Assembly (NCBI RefSeq): GCF_016772475.1
Contig: NZ_CP068595.1
Span: forward strand, 4,712,001 to 4,776,000
Length of the DNA stretch: 64,000 nucleotides
Reading direction: 5' to 3'
DNA from: Paenibacillus sonchi
GTDB taxonomy: Bacteria > Bacillota > Bacilli > Paenibacillales > Paenibacillaceae
Part shown: positions 17,024 to 25,595 of the stretch, in pieces
How positions within the stretch are numbered: position 1 is the stretch's first letter
Layout: every line of letters starts with the position of its first letter
Notes under the pieces: generated by a model
Seen by the model: only the letters and a program-made list of their open reading frames with translations
Database searches by the model: none
Told to the model about the DNA's origin: nothing
Made by a program: the position numbers and the translations under genes

Positions 17024-18886
17024 ATGAGATACCGCAGTATGGAAGAATGTATTGTTGATTTGGAGAAACATGGACATTTGGTCCGCATACAGGAGGAAGT
17101 CGATCCTAATCTGGAGATGGCCGCGATTCATCTGAAGGTCTATGAGGCAGGCGGTCCAGCCCTGCTTTTTGAGAAGGTCAAAGGCTCGCGGTACCGCGCA
17201 GTGTCAAACCTGTTCGGGACTATAGAACGAAGCAAATTTATCTTCCGCGATACCTGGGAATCGTCCCAGGATGTGATCGCTTTACGCAGTGATCCCATGA
17301 AGGCGCTCAAGCAGCCCTTCAAATACATCGGGACAGGGTTGGCTGCCAGAAAAGCGCTCCCGCTGAAGAAAGGAAACGGTGTACCGGCCGGCTTCGAGGA
17401 GATTCAGATCTCGGATCTGCCGCAGATTAAGCATTGGCCCGGCGATGGCGGCGCTTTTGTCACTCTGCCGCAGGTCTATTCCGAGGACCCCGACAAGCCG
17501 GGGATCATGAATTCCAATCTGGGCATGTACCGTATCCAGCTAAGCGGCAATGAGTATGAGATCAATAAGGAAGTCGGTGTGCATTATCAGATTCACCGGG
17601 GCATTGGCATTCATCAGACCAAGGCTACGAAAAGAGGACAGCCGCTCAAGGTCAGCTGCTTCATCGGAGGACCTCCCGCGCATACCTTGTCGGCAGTTAT
17701 GCCTTTGCCTGAAGGGCTAAGCGAGATGACCTTTGCCGGGCTGCTGGCGGGCCGCCACTTCCGGTACAGCTATGTGGACGGCTTTTGTGTCAGCCGTGAC
17801 GCCGATTTTGTAATCACTGGCGAGATTCATCCCGGCGAGACGCGGCCGGAGGGGCCTTTTGGCGACCATCTGGGCTACTACAGCCTGACCCATCCGTTCC
17901 CTGTGATGAAAGTGCATAAGGTTTATGCCAAGCAAGGGGCGATCTTCCCGTTCACTGTCGTCGGACGCCCGCCGCAGGAGGATACCTCTTTCGGGGAACT
18001 GATTCATGAATTGACGGGCGGTGCGGTGAAGCAGGAGGTACCGGGAGTTAAAGAGGTGCATGCTGTAGATGCCGCAGGCGTGCATCCTCTACTGTTCGCT
18101 ATTGGCAGTGAGCGCTATACCCCTTACCAGCAACTGAAGCAGCCGGCGGAGCTGCTGACCATCGCGAACCGGATACTGGGTACCGGCCAGCTTAGTCTAG
18201 CCAAGTATCTGTTCATTACTGCCGAAGAAGAGCGGCCGGTCAGCACGCACAACATCGAGGACTTCCTGGCCTATATTCTGGAGCGGATTAATCTGCACCG
18301 GGACATTCATTTTCAGACCAATACTACAATAGACACACTGGATTATTCCGGCACAGGGATTAACAGCGGCAGTAAAGTGGTATTTGCAGCGGTGGGAGAA
18401 CAGAAGCGGACCTTGTGTACGGAGGTGCCGGTGATACTGGAGAATCTGGAGAATCTGGAGAATCTGCAAGAGTTCGGACAGGCCAAAATGATTATGCCGG
18501 GGATCGTGGCCCTGCAGGGACCGAAGTTCACGGATTATGCCGAAGCACGGAAGGAAACGGACAAGCTGAGCGCCGCGATTCAAGAGCAGGGGGCTCTGGA
18601 TACCTGTCCAATGATTATTTTATGCGATGACAGCACGTTCATGAGTGAAACATTGAGCAACTTCCTCTGGGCGACCTTCACGCGCAGCAATCCTTCGCAT
18701 GATATCTATGGGGTGAACAGCGGCGTAGAGAACAAGCACTGGTTCTGTGATAATGTGATTATTGATGCACGTGTGAAGCCGCATCAGGCACCGCCGCTGG
18801 TCCCGGATGCGGAGGTGGAGCGGAAGATTGAGCGCTTTTTTGTACAGGGAGCTGTGCTGGGCGGATTGAACGTGAAGAAGATCTGA
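17024..18886 (+). CDS. UbiD family decarboxylase
   Basis: A 620-residue protein. The UbiD signature is clear: FVTLPQVYSEDPD, NLGMYRIQL, GVHYQIHRGIG, CFIGGPPAHTLSAVMPLPEG and, at about residue 271, GETRPEGPFGDHLGYYS, which supplies the Arg-Glu-Asp catalytic network that works with prenylated FMN. UbiD enzymes reversibly decarboxylate aromatic or unsaturated acids. The length exceeds E. coli UbiD (about 500) and fits the longer Firmicute form. No UbiX flavin prenyltransferase gene is adjacent, so the cofactor must come from elsewhere. An oddity is an in-frame triple repeat of Glu-Asn-Leu (residues about 473-481), caused by three 9-bp units near 18440-18466. The start at 17024 follows TTGGAG. 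Confidence 0.9.
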   Translation: MRYRSMEECIVDLEKHGHLVRIQEEVDPNLEMAAIHLKVYEAGGPALLFEKVKGSRYRAVSNLFGTIERSKFIFRDTWESSQDVIALRSDPMKALKQPFKYIGTGLAARKALPLKKGNGVPAGFEEIQISDLPQIKHWPGDGGAFVTLPQVYSEDPDKPGIMNSNLGMYRIQLSGNEYEINKEVGVHYQIHRGIGIHQTKATKRGQPLKVSCFIGGPPAHTLSAVMPLPEGLSEMTFAGLLAGRHFRYSYVDGFCVSRDADFVITGEIHPGETRPEGPFGDHLGYYSLTHPFPVMKVHKVYAKQGAIFPFTVVGRPPQEDTSFGELIHELTGGAVKQEVPGVKEVHAVDAAGVHPLLFAIGSERYTPYQQLKQPAELLTIANRILGTGQLSLAKYLFITAEEERPVSTHNIEDFLAYILERINLHRDIHFQTNTTIDTLDYSGTGINSGSKVVFAAVGEQKRTLCTEVPVILENLENLENLQEFGQAKMIMPGIVALQGPKFTDYAEARKETDKLSAAIQEQGALDTCPMIILCDDSTFMSETLSNFLWATFTRSNPSHDIYGVNSGVENKHWFCDNVIIDARVKPHQAPPLVPDAEVERKIERFFVQGAVLGGLNVKKI

Positions 18887-18982
18887 AATACCGTGAGAAG
18901 TGCGCGGCGGTATGGGGAAGTAGATAAGGGAACCACGGCAGGCGTGGTCAAGCCCCTATTTTGTAGACACTGAAAAAAGACC

Positions 18983-19873
18983 CTAGGCTGTAAGCTGCTT
19001 CCGGTACTCCACCGGAGGCAGCTTATTTAGTCTTCGTTGCGGTCGATACTGGTTGTAAAATTGAATATAGGCTTCAATTCGTCTTTGTGCCTCGTCCAGA
19101 TTTCGGATATCATAAGGGTAGAGCCCTTCCGTTTTGAGATGCGAGAAGAAGCTCTCCATGGAGGCATTGTCATAACAATTTCCTCGGCGGGACATGCTGA
19201 TTCGGGCGCCAACCTTTGGCAGCATGTCATGGTATGCATGAGATGTGTATTGGAATCCCTGGTCGCTGTGAACGATCAGTCCGGTCACGTCTTTTGTCTT
19301 GTTAAAGGCTTTCTCAAAGGTCTGTAGAACCAGTGGATTGTCATTTTTCTGACTCATGTGGTAGGCTACAATTTCATTGTTAAACAAATCTTTCACCGCA
19401 GAAAGATAGAGCCACGATTCTCCCACCCGGTATTGAGTCACATCGGTAACCCATTTTTGGTTAGGAGCATCCGCCTTGAAATCTCGCTTCAGTAAGTTTT
19501 TAGCGACTCGCCCTCCGTCCGAAGATGCGTAATTACAGCGATGTTTTCGCCTTATTCGTGACCGGATTCCAAGTACCTGCATGAGCCGTAGCACCTTCTT
19601 ATGATTCATCCAGACTCCATGATCCTGCAACAAGAATAACTGGATCTGTCGGTATCCGTAAACTCCGTTGTAGTGCTCGTAAACCTTCTTCACAAGTTCT
19701 CTATCTTCTCGGTCCCGATCGAATGCTTTGCGCTTTAGAAAGGCGTAATATCCGCTTCTGGAGACCCCAAACACTTTGCACAAATGACGAACCGGATATT
19801 CACTTGAGGCTCTCTCAATCGTTACATACCGCTCTGTTTCATCTCCTGCATCCAGATTTCCAAGCACTTTTTT
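18983..19873 (-). CDS. IS3 family transposase OrfB (DDE integrase)
   Basis: About 295 residues of catalytic integrase, expressed as an OrfAB fusion. It has an HTH_21-like start (EYPVRHLCKVFGVSRSGYYAFLKRK), then the rve core: the first Asp in WVTDVTQYRV, the second in LIVHSDQGFQYTSHAY and the Glu in NASMESFFSHLKTE, followed by FYNQYRPQRRLNKLPPVEYR. All three DDE residues are present, so the element looks active. The frame is open further upstream to 19993 but without a ribosome binding site. Entry is most likely by -1 slippage on AAAAAAG (minus strand, 19873-19867) from orfA. Confidence 0.9.
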   Translation of the reverse strand, partial: KKVLGNLDAGDETERYVTIERASSEYPVRHLCKVFGVSRSGYYAFLKRKAFDRDREDRELVKKVYEHYNGVYGYRQIQLFLLQDHGVWMNHKKVLRLMQVLGIRSRIRRKHRCNYASSDGGRVAKNLLKRDFKADAPNQKWVTDVTQYRVGESWLYLSAVKDLFNNEIVAYHMSQKNDNPLVLQTFEKAFNKTKDVTGLIVHSDQGFQYTSHAYHDMLPKVGARISMSRRGNCYDNASMESFFSHLKTEGLYPYDIRNLDEAQRRIEAYIQFYNQYRPQRRLNKLPPVEYRKQLTA

Positions 19874-20136
19874 AGCATTTCGTTCTCCTGTTTGAGCCAT
19901 TTGACCTGTCTTTCTTGATCGACATATTGTTCTCGCCGTCCTCGCTGGTCCACAAGTCCGAACTCTCCCAGTTCCCGGTATTTCCTCATCCATGTTTTCA
20001 ACCGATGCCTGTCTGTAATTTCGAACTTCTCCATAATTTTACGATAGGTCCAACCTTCGACCATATGAAGACGTATTGCCTCCAGCTTTGTTTCATAAGA
20101 ATACGTTTTAGACTTCTTTCCTTTAATCGCTGGCAT
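19822..20136 (-). CDS. IS3 family transposase OrfA
   Basis: A 104-residue protein with the helix-turn-helix of IS150/IS3 OrfA proteins (YSYETKLEAIRLHMVEGWTYRKIMEKFEITDRHRLKTWMRKYRELGEFGL) and a C-terminal leucine-zipper-like stretch (VKWLKQENEMLKKCLEIWM). It binds the element ends and regulates transposition. It overlaps the OrfB frame and carries the slippery heptamer AAAAAAG in its ENEMLKK codons. Confidence 0.9.
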   Translation of the reverse strand: MPAIKGKKSKTYSYETKLEAIRLHMVEGWTYRKIMEKFEITDRHRLKTWMRKYRELGEFGLVDQRGRREQYVDQERQVKWLKQENEMLKKCLEIWMQEMKQSGM

Positions 20137-20318
20137 AAAAAATGCACCCCCTAGAATTCATCGGATAAACCAGGGGTTTATTCCAATGTCTATTCTAAGG
20201 GGTGCACTTCACCGTTCAGGACGCGGGCCGTGGTTGTTTTATTGTTTAGAAAATTATGCCATGTCAAAAAATGCGGAGATCTTGGAGGCGTCAGAGGATA
20301 TAAACGATGCAGGAGAAT

Positions 20319-20590
20319 GGGGCTCCGTCCGCGGGCTGAAGGGGGAGCGGACTGAGGAGCCCTTATTTTGCCAAAAGTCTTGTTTTTTCAGCGGATACGG
20401 ACTCAGGAGCCGTTATATTGTTCGATGGAGCGTGGAATAAAGGGGAAAGGGACAAATAAAGGCATCTCAGTCCGCTGTCCTGCGGAATAGACGAATCTTC
20501 CTTCAATAACGGCTTTCCTGTCCGCAACGGTTGCGGATCGAGCGTGAAGGGAGCTCATCCTGTCCGCAAGGGCTGCGATAGAGCGTGAAG
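20319..20590. repeat. Cluster of degenerate intergenic repeats in both orientations
   Basis: A gene-free stretch holding at least six copies of a motif GCGGACnnAGGAGCCsTTATTTTG or its shortened form: plus at 20347-20370 and 20397-20420, minus at 20319-20332, 20461-20475, 20504-20525 and 20549-20567. A companion GAGCGTGRARRG occurs near 20428, 20539 and 20580. Opposed copies can pair into stems. The role is unknown; it lies between the IS and the GNAT gene. Confidence 0.65.
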
Positions 20591-20849
20591 GAGTACAACG
20601 GTCCGTCTTCAGTATGCCCCCCCGTTGATTTTGGAGTGGTGGGGAATCCCTGCGGCCGTAAGCTCCGTGTTGTTATTCACCCGCCAGGGTGATTATGTTC
20701 CTGTTACACACAATAAGCATAGTGGACTGAGAAAACGCTATTCGGCGAAAACGGGCGCTCATAAGAAATGTTATGGAAAATTCCGCATTACCTTTGCTAT
20801 ATTGTGGGTGAATCTAACACCGTGAAGTAAGAGATGAGGAGATAAACCT
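20591..20849. other. Intergenic region upstream of the GNAT/WYL pair
   Basis: No credible gene on either strand. A ribosome binding site GAGGAG precedes the GNAT start at 20850. A promoter could not be assigned with confidence. Confidence 0.4.
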
Positions 20850-21422
20850 ATGGAAGTTCTGGAAACACAGCGGTTAACGATAAGAGGCTTCCAGCCGGAG
20901 GACTGGGAGGATCTGCATGAATATCTTTCCCGGGAAGAGGTGGTGAGGTACGAGCCTTATGGGGTTTTTGATGAGCAAGCGAGCCAAGCGGAGGCACTTC
21001 GGCGGTCTGCTGACCCTGCCTTTTGGGCGGTATGCCTGAAGGAGTCCGGGAAAATGATCGGAAATCTGTATTTTCAGCAGCAGGAGCCGATGACATTCCG
21101 GACTTGGGAGCTTGGCTATGTCTTCAACAGTGCATTCCATAACAAGGGTTATGCGGCGGAGGCTTGTCAAAGGTTACTGGAATACGCTTTCTGTGATCAG
21201 CAGGCCCGAAGAGTGACCGCACACTGTGATCCCCGCAACACTCCCTCCTGGCGTCTGCTGGAGCGTCTGCAGCTGCGCCGGGAAGGGCATTTGCTTCAGA
21301 CCGGATATTTTAAACACGACCATGAAGGACATCCGCTCTGGCATGACACCTATGCCTATGGCATCCTAGATAGTGAATGGCTGGACAGCAGCCAGGCAGA
21401 TTCGCAGAGGCAGAAGGTATAG
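20850..21422 (+). CDS. GNAT acetyltransferase, RimJ/RimL-like
   Basis: A 190-residue protein starting MEVLETQRLTIRGFQPEDWEDL, the typical N-terminus of the RimJ/RimL branch (LxTxRLxLRxxxxxD). The acetyl-CoA loop is in ELGYVFNSAFHNKGYAAEACQRLLEYAF (pattern NKGYAAEA), followed by VTAHCDPRNTPSWRLLERLQLRREGHL, in which Asn-xx-Ser is typical. Family members acetylate protein N-termini, amino acids or antibiotics; the substrate here is unknown. The stop lies 3 bp before the WYL regulator start, so the two are co-transcribed. Confidence 0.92.
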   Translation: MEVLETQRLTIRGFQPEDWEDLHEYLSREEVVRYEPYGVFDEQASQAEALRRSADPAFWAVCLKESGKMIGNLYFQQQEPMTFRTWELGYVFNSAFHNKGYAAEACQRLLEYAFCDQQARRVTAHCDPRNTPSWRLLERLQLRREGHLLQTGYFKHDHEGHPLWHDTYAYGILDSEWLDSSQADSQRQKV

Positions 21423-21425
21423 CGG

Positions 21426-22343
21426 ATGAAAATTGACCGTCTGCTGGGGATCGTGGTCTATCTACTTAACCGTGAAACGGTTAGTGCCCGGGTGCTGGCT
21501 GAGAAGTTCGAAGTGTCGCCGCGCACCATCCAGCGGGATATGGCGTCCATCAGTCTTGCCGGAATTCCTGTAGGCTCGCAGCAGGGGCTGAATGGCGGCT
21601 ACTACATTATAGACAGCTATAAAATGAACAGACAGCTCCTCCAATCCGAAGATTATACATATATTCTTGCTGCGCTGAAAGGCCTGCTAACCGGGTATGA
21701 CAGCCTGCGGGCACAGAGCACCGTTGAGATTATGACTTCCCTCGCTCCCGATAAAGCGGCACTTGGGCCAATGCTCCAGCTGAACCTGGGCGTGCTGCGT
21801 GAAGGAGAGGGGACGGGCGGGAATATAGCTCTTGTGGAAAAGGCCATAAGAGAGAAAAAACGGCTTGGATTTCAGTATACGAATACCCGCAGCGGCGTAA
21901 CGGACAGGGGGGTGGAGCCGCTGCTCCTGACCTATAAATGGTACGCCTGGTATCTGTTCGCATATTGCTGCGACAAGCAGGATTACCGGCTGTTCCGGCT
22001 CTCCCGGATGCGGTCCGTTCACCTGATGTCCCAGACATTTACTCTGACGCATAAGGATGCGGAGCTGCTCCTGTCAGAGCATAGCGACCTCCGGCCGCAA
22101 ATAAAAGTCCGTCTGGCCTGTATGGCAGAGCACAGGGTGCTGCTCCAGGAGGCGTTTCCGCAAGCCGGGCTGCTAGAGGAGCGCGAAGGTGAAATCCTGA
22201 TGTCCTTTGCGGTCCCGGAAGAGGAGCAGGGCTGGTTCGGAAAGCTGCTGGAGTACAGTCAACTGATTACGGTGCTTGAACCAGAGGATCTGCGGCTGAG
22301 AATGCACACCCAAGCTGCATTCATATTGAAAAAGTACCGCTGA
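21426..22343 (+). CDS. YafY-type regulator, HTH_11 plus WYL domain
   Basis: A 305-residue protein. Residues 1-60 are an HTH_11 domain (IDRLLGIVVYLLNRETVSARVLAEKFEVSPRTIQRDMASISLAGIPVGSQQGLNGGYYI), as in DeoR-like and YafY regulators. The middle carries the WYL sandwich (VEPLLLTYKWYAWYLFAYCCDKQDYRLFRLSRM), which binds nucleic acid or small ligands. A WCX-type C-terminal extension follows. The gene is coupled to the GNAT gene at a 3-bp gap. Targets are unknown; it might control its own operon. Confidence 0.93.
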   Translation: MKIDRLLGIVVYLLNRETVSARVLAEKFEVSPRTIQRDMASISLAGIPVGSQQGLNGGYYIIDSYKMNRQLLQSEDYTYILAALKGLLTGYDSLRAQSTVEIMTSLAPDKAALGPMLQLNLGVLREGEGTGGNIALVEKAIREKKRLGFQYTNTRSGVTDRGVEPLLLTYKWYAWYLFAYCCDKQDYRLFRLSRMRSVHLMSQTFTLTHKDAELLLSEHSDLRPQIKVRLACMAEHRVLLQEAFPQAGLLEEREGEILMSFAVPEEEQGWFGKLLEYSQLITVLEPEDLRLRMHTQAAFILKKYR

Positions 22344-22568
22344 AATGACGGTGATGGCCAGGCGAGAGATTGTTCTTCATGCGGAAATATGGTTTCGAAT
22401 GGAAGAGTGAACCGAGCCGGTGAATGCCATTATCGGCATGGGCGCATGGGCATGTCCCATTTGGCCTTGAAGACGGGTGAAATGCCCAGCAGCGGAAGAT
22501 TTTCAGGGGCAGGGAGTCAAGTGGAATTAGTTCACTTAAGGGGATCAAAAAGCTTGCTGCAGAGGGAT
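22344..22568. other. Intergenic region after the WYL regulator
   Basis: No gene with start, ribosome binding site and coding character was found. The stretch TGGAATTAGTTCACTTAA near 22520 resembles parts of the intergenic inverted repeats at 22569 and 58798. Confidence 0.4.
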
Positions 22569-22650
22569 TAGTGGGAAAATGTAGACTTATTTTAAACGAA
22601 TTCACCTAAACGGGGGTGGATCGTTCAGATTGGTTATCCTTTTTCCAACT
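22569..22650. repeat. Inverted-repeat intergenic element, copy 1
   Basis: About 80 bp with imperfect inverted ends (TAGTGGGAAAATG near 22569 and CCTTTTTCCAACT near 22638-22650) and an AT-rich middle with ATTTTAAACGAATTCACC. A better conserved element with the same ends lies at 58798-58853. It is probably a small non-coding repeat family. Confidence 0.5.
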
Positions 22651-22682
22651 ATTCCTTGCGGGGAAGTGGAGAGGGGAAACGC

Positions 22683-22713
22683 TTGCCTTAAAGTGAACTT
22701 TAAGGCATATAAT
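22683..22713 (+). promoter_or_regulatory. MerR-type promoter of the SDR gene, 19-bp spacer
   Basis: TTGCCT (22683-22688), 19 bp, TATAAT (22708-22713). The spacer is filled by the palindrome CCTTAAAGTGAACTTTAAGG. The architecture is that of MerR-activated promoters. The MerR gene downstream (23910) has a promoter of the same layout with a related dyad. Confidence 0.82.
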
Positions 22714-22745
22714 GATCCCGGAGAATAGAATGGAGGGATCATCAT

Positions 22746-23765
22746 ATGGAATCACAAACCAAATCTTATCTAACGGTTCAAGCGCCGCTCGCAAGCGGGT
22801 TCGATGCCCGGACGACAGCCGCTGAGGTGATCGGCGGCCTGGATCTGACCGGCAAGGTAGCGATTGTAACGGGCGGATATTCCGGGATTGGACTGGAAAC
22901 CTCGCGTGTGCTTGCCGAAGCGGGAGCCACTGTAATCGTTCCGGCACGGACTCCGGCAAAGGCCAAGGCTGCCGTCACCGGCATCCCCCGCCTGGAGCTG
23001 GAAACTCTTGATCTGATGGACCCCGCCTCGATCGACAGCTTTGCCCGGCGGTTCATTGCTTCTGGGCGGCCGCTTCATTTCCTTATTAACAGTGCAGGCA
23101 TCATGGCTGCGCCGCTGGCACGTGATGCACGCGGCTATGAGTCGCAGTTCGCCACCAACCATCTGGGGCATTTTCAGCTGACGGCCCGCCTCTGGCCTGC
23201 TTTGCAGCAAGCGGATCAGGCCCGGGTCATCTCGGTTTCATCCCGGGCGCACCGTCTGGGCGGCGTTGATCTCAGCGACCCGAATTTTGAGCGGCGGGAA
23301 TATGACAAATGGAAGTCCTATGCCCAGTCCAAAAGCGCCAATGTGCTGTTCGCGGTTGCCCTGGACGAGAAAGCCAAAGCGTATGGAGTCCGTGCCTTTG
23401 CCGTTCATCCGGGCCTAATCCCTTCCTCGGGAATCGGCCGTTTTCTGAAGACGGAAGAAGTTGGTGTTAAACCCGTCAAGGTTCAGCCGGCGCAAGAAGG
23501 CGAGAAGGGGGAGCCTGCAGGCAACGCAAACTCCGACTTCATGAAAAACACGGAGCAAGGAGCGGCAACCAGTGTCTGGTGTGCGGTCAGTGAACAGCTT
23601 GCGGGACTCGGAGGCGTCTACTGTGAGGATGCCGATATTGCCGAAGCGGTTCCGGCCGACAGTATGCAGGGCTCGGGAGTCTGGCCTTGGGCTATCGACC
23701 GTGATGCAGCAGAGCGCCTGTGGGTGCTCAGCGAGCAGCTGACCGGAGTGAAATTCACAATTTGA
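22746..23765 (+). CDS. Short-chain dehydrogenase, retinol-dehydrogenase-like
   Basis: A 339-residue SDR. The cofactor loop is VTGGYSGIGLE (about 42-52), followed by DLMDPASI, INSAGIMA, catalytic Ser in VISVSSRAHRLGG and the Tyr-xxx-Lys in YAQSKSAN. The N-terminal extension (about 30 residues) and C-terminal part (WAIDRDAAERLWVLSEQLTG) fit the subfamily annotated as light-dependent or retinol-type oxidoreductases. It probably reduces a lipophilic carbonyl with NADPH; the substrate is unknown. It is controlled by a 19-bp-spaced MerR promoter and is followed by the MerR gene 144 bp downstream, which has its own promoter. The start at 22746 follows AATGGAGGG. Confidence 0.9.
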   Translation: MESQTKSYLTVQAPLASGFDARTTAAEVIGGLDLTGKVAIVTGGYSGIGLETSRVLAEAGATVIVPARTPAKAKAAVTGIPRLELETLDLMDPASIDSFARRFIASGRPLHFLINSAGIMAAPLARDARGYESQFATNHLGHFQLTARLWPALQQADQARVISVSSRAHRLGGVDLSDPNFERREYDKWKSYAQSKSANVLFAVALDEKAKAYGVRAFAVHPGLIPSSGIGRFLKTEEVGVKPVKVQPAQEGEKGEPAGNANSDFMKNTEQGAATSVWCAVSEQLAGLGGVYCEDADIAEAVPADSMQGSGVWPWAIDRDAAERLWVLSEQLTGVKFTI

Positions 23766-23833
23766 GCTGCTGCGGATACCCGGACGGTCCTGGCGGCAGA
23801 TAGATTGGGTTGTGAAACCGGAGCGGGAGGGTC

Positions 23834-23864
23834 TTGACTTCAAATGTACTTTTAGCCGTATACT
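23834..23864 (+). promoter_or_regulatory. MerR-type promoter of the merR gene, 19-bp spacer
   Basis: TTGACT (23834-23839), 19 bp, TATACT (23859-23864). The spacer dyad CTTCAAATGTACTTTTAG is a weaker version of the palindrome before the SDR gene, so the regulator probably controls both. Confidence 0.78.
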
Positions 23865-23909
23865 AGGAAAAAACCGGATCACGGTTGTGATCAGAGGGGA
23901 GTGAACTCC

Positions 23910-24302
23910 TTGGGAATCTCCATCAAAGAGGCTTCGGAGAAGTTGGGCCTGCCTGCGCATACCATCCGTTATTATGAAAAGGAAGGGCTGCTCCCGTTCC
24001 TTCAGCGGGACGAGTACGGGAACCGGATATTCGAGGAAAAGGACCTGGAATCCATCTCGCTGATGAACTGTTTTCGGGCAACCGGACTGCCGGTGGCCGC
24101 CTTGAAGCAGATGGTGGACCTGACGCTTCAAGGGGATTCGACCATTCCGCAGCGTGCGGCCATTCTCCGTGAATACAAGCAGGATCTGGAGCGCCAGCAG
24201 CAGGAGCTGGACCGGGCTTTTGCCATAGTGAATATGAAGCTGTCCAAGTATGACTTGCTGGAGCAAGGCCAATTGGCCCCGCAGGATCGTATGGGCCTCT
24301 AA
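23910..24302 (+). CDS. MerR family regulator (short form)
   Basis: A 130-residue protein. It starts ISIKEASEKLGLPAHTIRYYEKEGLLPFLQRDEYGNRIFEEKDLE, a full MerR winged helix, then a long dimerisation helix (QQQELDRAFAIVNMKLSKYDLLEQ) and a short tail without metal-binding cysteines. This form resembles regulators of aldehyde or redox-stress genes that sit beside dehydrogenases. The TTG at 23910 is 9 nt after AGGGGA; an in-frame GTG at 23901 directly abuts that site and is less likely. Matching 19-bp-spaced promoters before this gene and the upstream SDR identify the probable targets. Confidence 0.88.
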   Translation: MGISIKEASEKLGLPAHTIRYYEKEGLLPFLQRDEYGNRIFEEKDLESISLMNCFRATGLPVAALKQMVDLTLQGDSTIPQRAAILREYKQDLERQQQELDRAFAIVNMKLSKYDLLEQGQLAPQDRMGL

Positions 24303-24313
24303 TACCTGCATCA

Positions 24314-24344
24314 AAGAAGGGCGCCCGCCATGGGCGTCCTTCTT
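24314..24344 (+). terminator. Intrinsic terminator after the merR gene
   Basis: AAGAAGGGCGCCC pairs with GGGCGTCCTTCTT across a 5-base loop (GCCAT). The stem is strong; the U-tract is in the descending arm. Confidence 0.78.
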
Positions 24345-24435
24345 GGGATGGAACGAAGCGGGCAACGGTCACAATGCCTGCCATCCCAGATCTTCCCCGC
24401 TGTCTTAAGCGAAGATGTACCTTATCCGTCTGTCC

Positions 24436-25595
24436 TCAGGCGGTAAATATCTGCGCGCTGGCCTTGATGCGTCTGCTGTCAATTATTTCTTCATAATCCC
24501 GGATCAGCCCGTCAAAAATCTGTTCCCAGGAGCGGCCAAGCGCCTGTCTCCGTCCCTCATTCCCCATAGCCGTCCGCAGCATGGAATTGCTGGCCAGGCG
24601 GCATATTTCCTCCGCGAGTGAGCCCGGATCATGCGGCTGAAACAGCACCCCTGTAACCCCGGGCATGACCAGTTCCTTGCTCCCGCCTGCACCGGCGGCA
24701 ACGACAGGCAGCCCTGAGGCCATAGCCTCCAGCACCACATTGCCGAAGGTTTCCGTGCTGGACGGGAAGACGAACAGATCGGCGGAGGCGTACAGCTCCG
24801 CCAGCTCTTCCCGTGCTTGGCGCCGGTGAAGGTGACATTATGCGGTGCCTGGGCACGCAGCTCGGGCAGCAGCGGTCCGTCGCCAACCACCAGCAGGTGG
24901 ACTCCGGCGGCAACGGATTCCGGCAGCAGCTGCAGAGCGTGCAGCAGGGTGGCGATATCTTTTTCCGGGGCAATCCGGCCTACATATAACAGTACCAGCG
25001 GGTCGGCAATTCCATAGCGCTCCCGTACGCTGGCAGCTTGGCGTTTATCCGGGGAATACTGCCGGCAGTCAATGCCTCTGGACCAGAGGCGCAGCCGTTC
25101 GAAGCCCTGCTCCCGCAGAATCTCTGCCGTTTCCCGCGACGGGGCAAAGGTGGCACCGCAGGAGCGGTGGAACCATTTCATGTACCTCCAGTAGAGCGGA
25201 ACAATCCGGCGCATGCGGTAATATTCAAGGTAACGGTCAAAATGGGTATGGTAGGAGGCTACATGGGGCAGGCCTTGCCTGTGTGCATAACGGAGGCCGC
25301 ACAGGCCGATGTTGAACGGGGTAGCCATATGCAGCAGATCGGGTTGAAAAGTGTTCAGCTGGCTCTGAATGGAGGACATGCTCGGGAGAGCCAGCCTGCA
25401 CTCCGGATAGAGAAAAAAAGGGATACTTGCAACAGGACGGACCGGATCGGGGTAGCTGTCCTCGGGGGCGGACTTGGGCGTGAACAGTAGATGCTCAATC
25501 CCCCGGCGGTTCAGGTGACTGGTTAACTGGCCAAGCGTGCGGGCAACGCCGTTGGTTTGCGGAAGAAACGTGTCCGTGAATAAAGCCAGGCGCAT
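24436..25595 (-). pseudogene. GT4 family glycosyltransferase, one frameshift
   Basis: The repaired protein is about 387 residues. The N-terminal GT-B domain starts MRLALFTDTFLPQTNGVART with the donor-binding loop, then PDLLHMATPFNIGLCG and SYHTHFDRYLEYYRM. The C-terminal domain shows LLYVGRIAPEKDIATLL, VVGDGPLL and, after the frame break, LEAMASGLPVVAAGAGGSKELV, the usual E-x7-E motif region of GT4 enzymes. Such enzymes move a sugar from a nucleotide donor to lipid or carbohydrate acceptors at the membrane. The break is at 24810-24812: adding one G to GGG restores GAKHGEELAELYASADLFVF. A homopolymer error is likely. The gene is monocistronic and points away from the ABC cluster. Confidence 0.85.

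Larger units (their letters stand above)
18945..20211 (-). mobile_element. IS3 family insertion sequence, IS150-like
   Basis: About 1267 bp with orfA and orfB on the minus strand. The right end read inwards begins TGAAGTGCACCCC and the left end TGGTCAAGCCCC. From TG to a shared TAGACA-TG core both are 19 bases, and the pattern resembles IS150 termini. The ends are imperfect inverted repeats; no convincing target duplication was found, so the boundaries are accurate to a few bases. A slippery AAAAAAG links the two frames. AACCACGGC just left of the element and GCCGTGGTTGTTTT just right of it would form a terminator hairpin if joined, suggesting insertion into the ubiD terminator. Confidence 0.88.
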
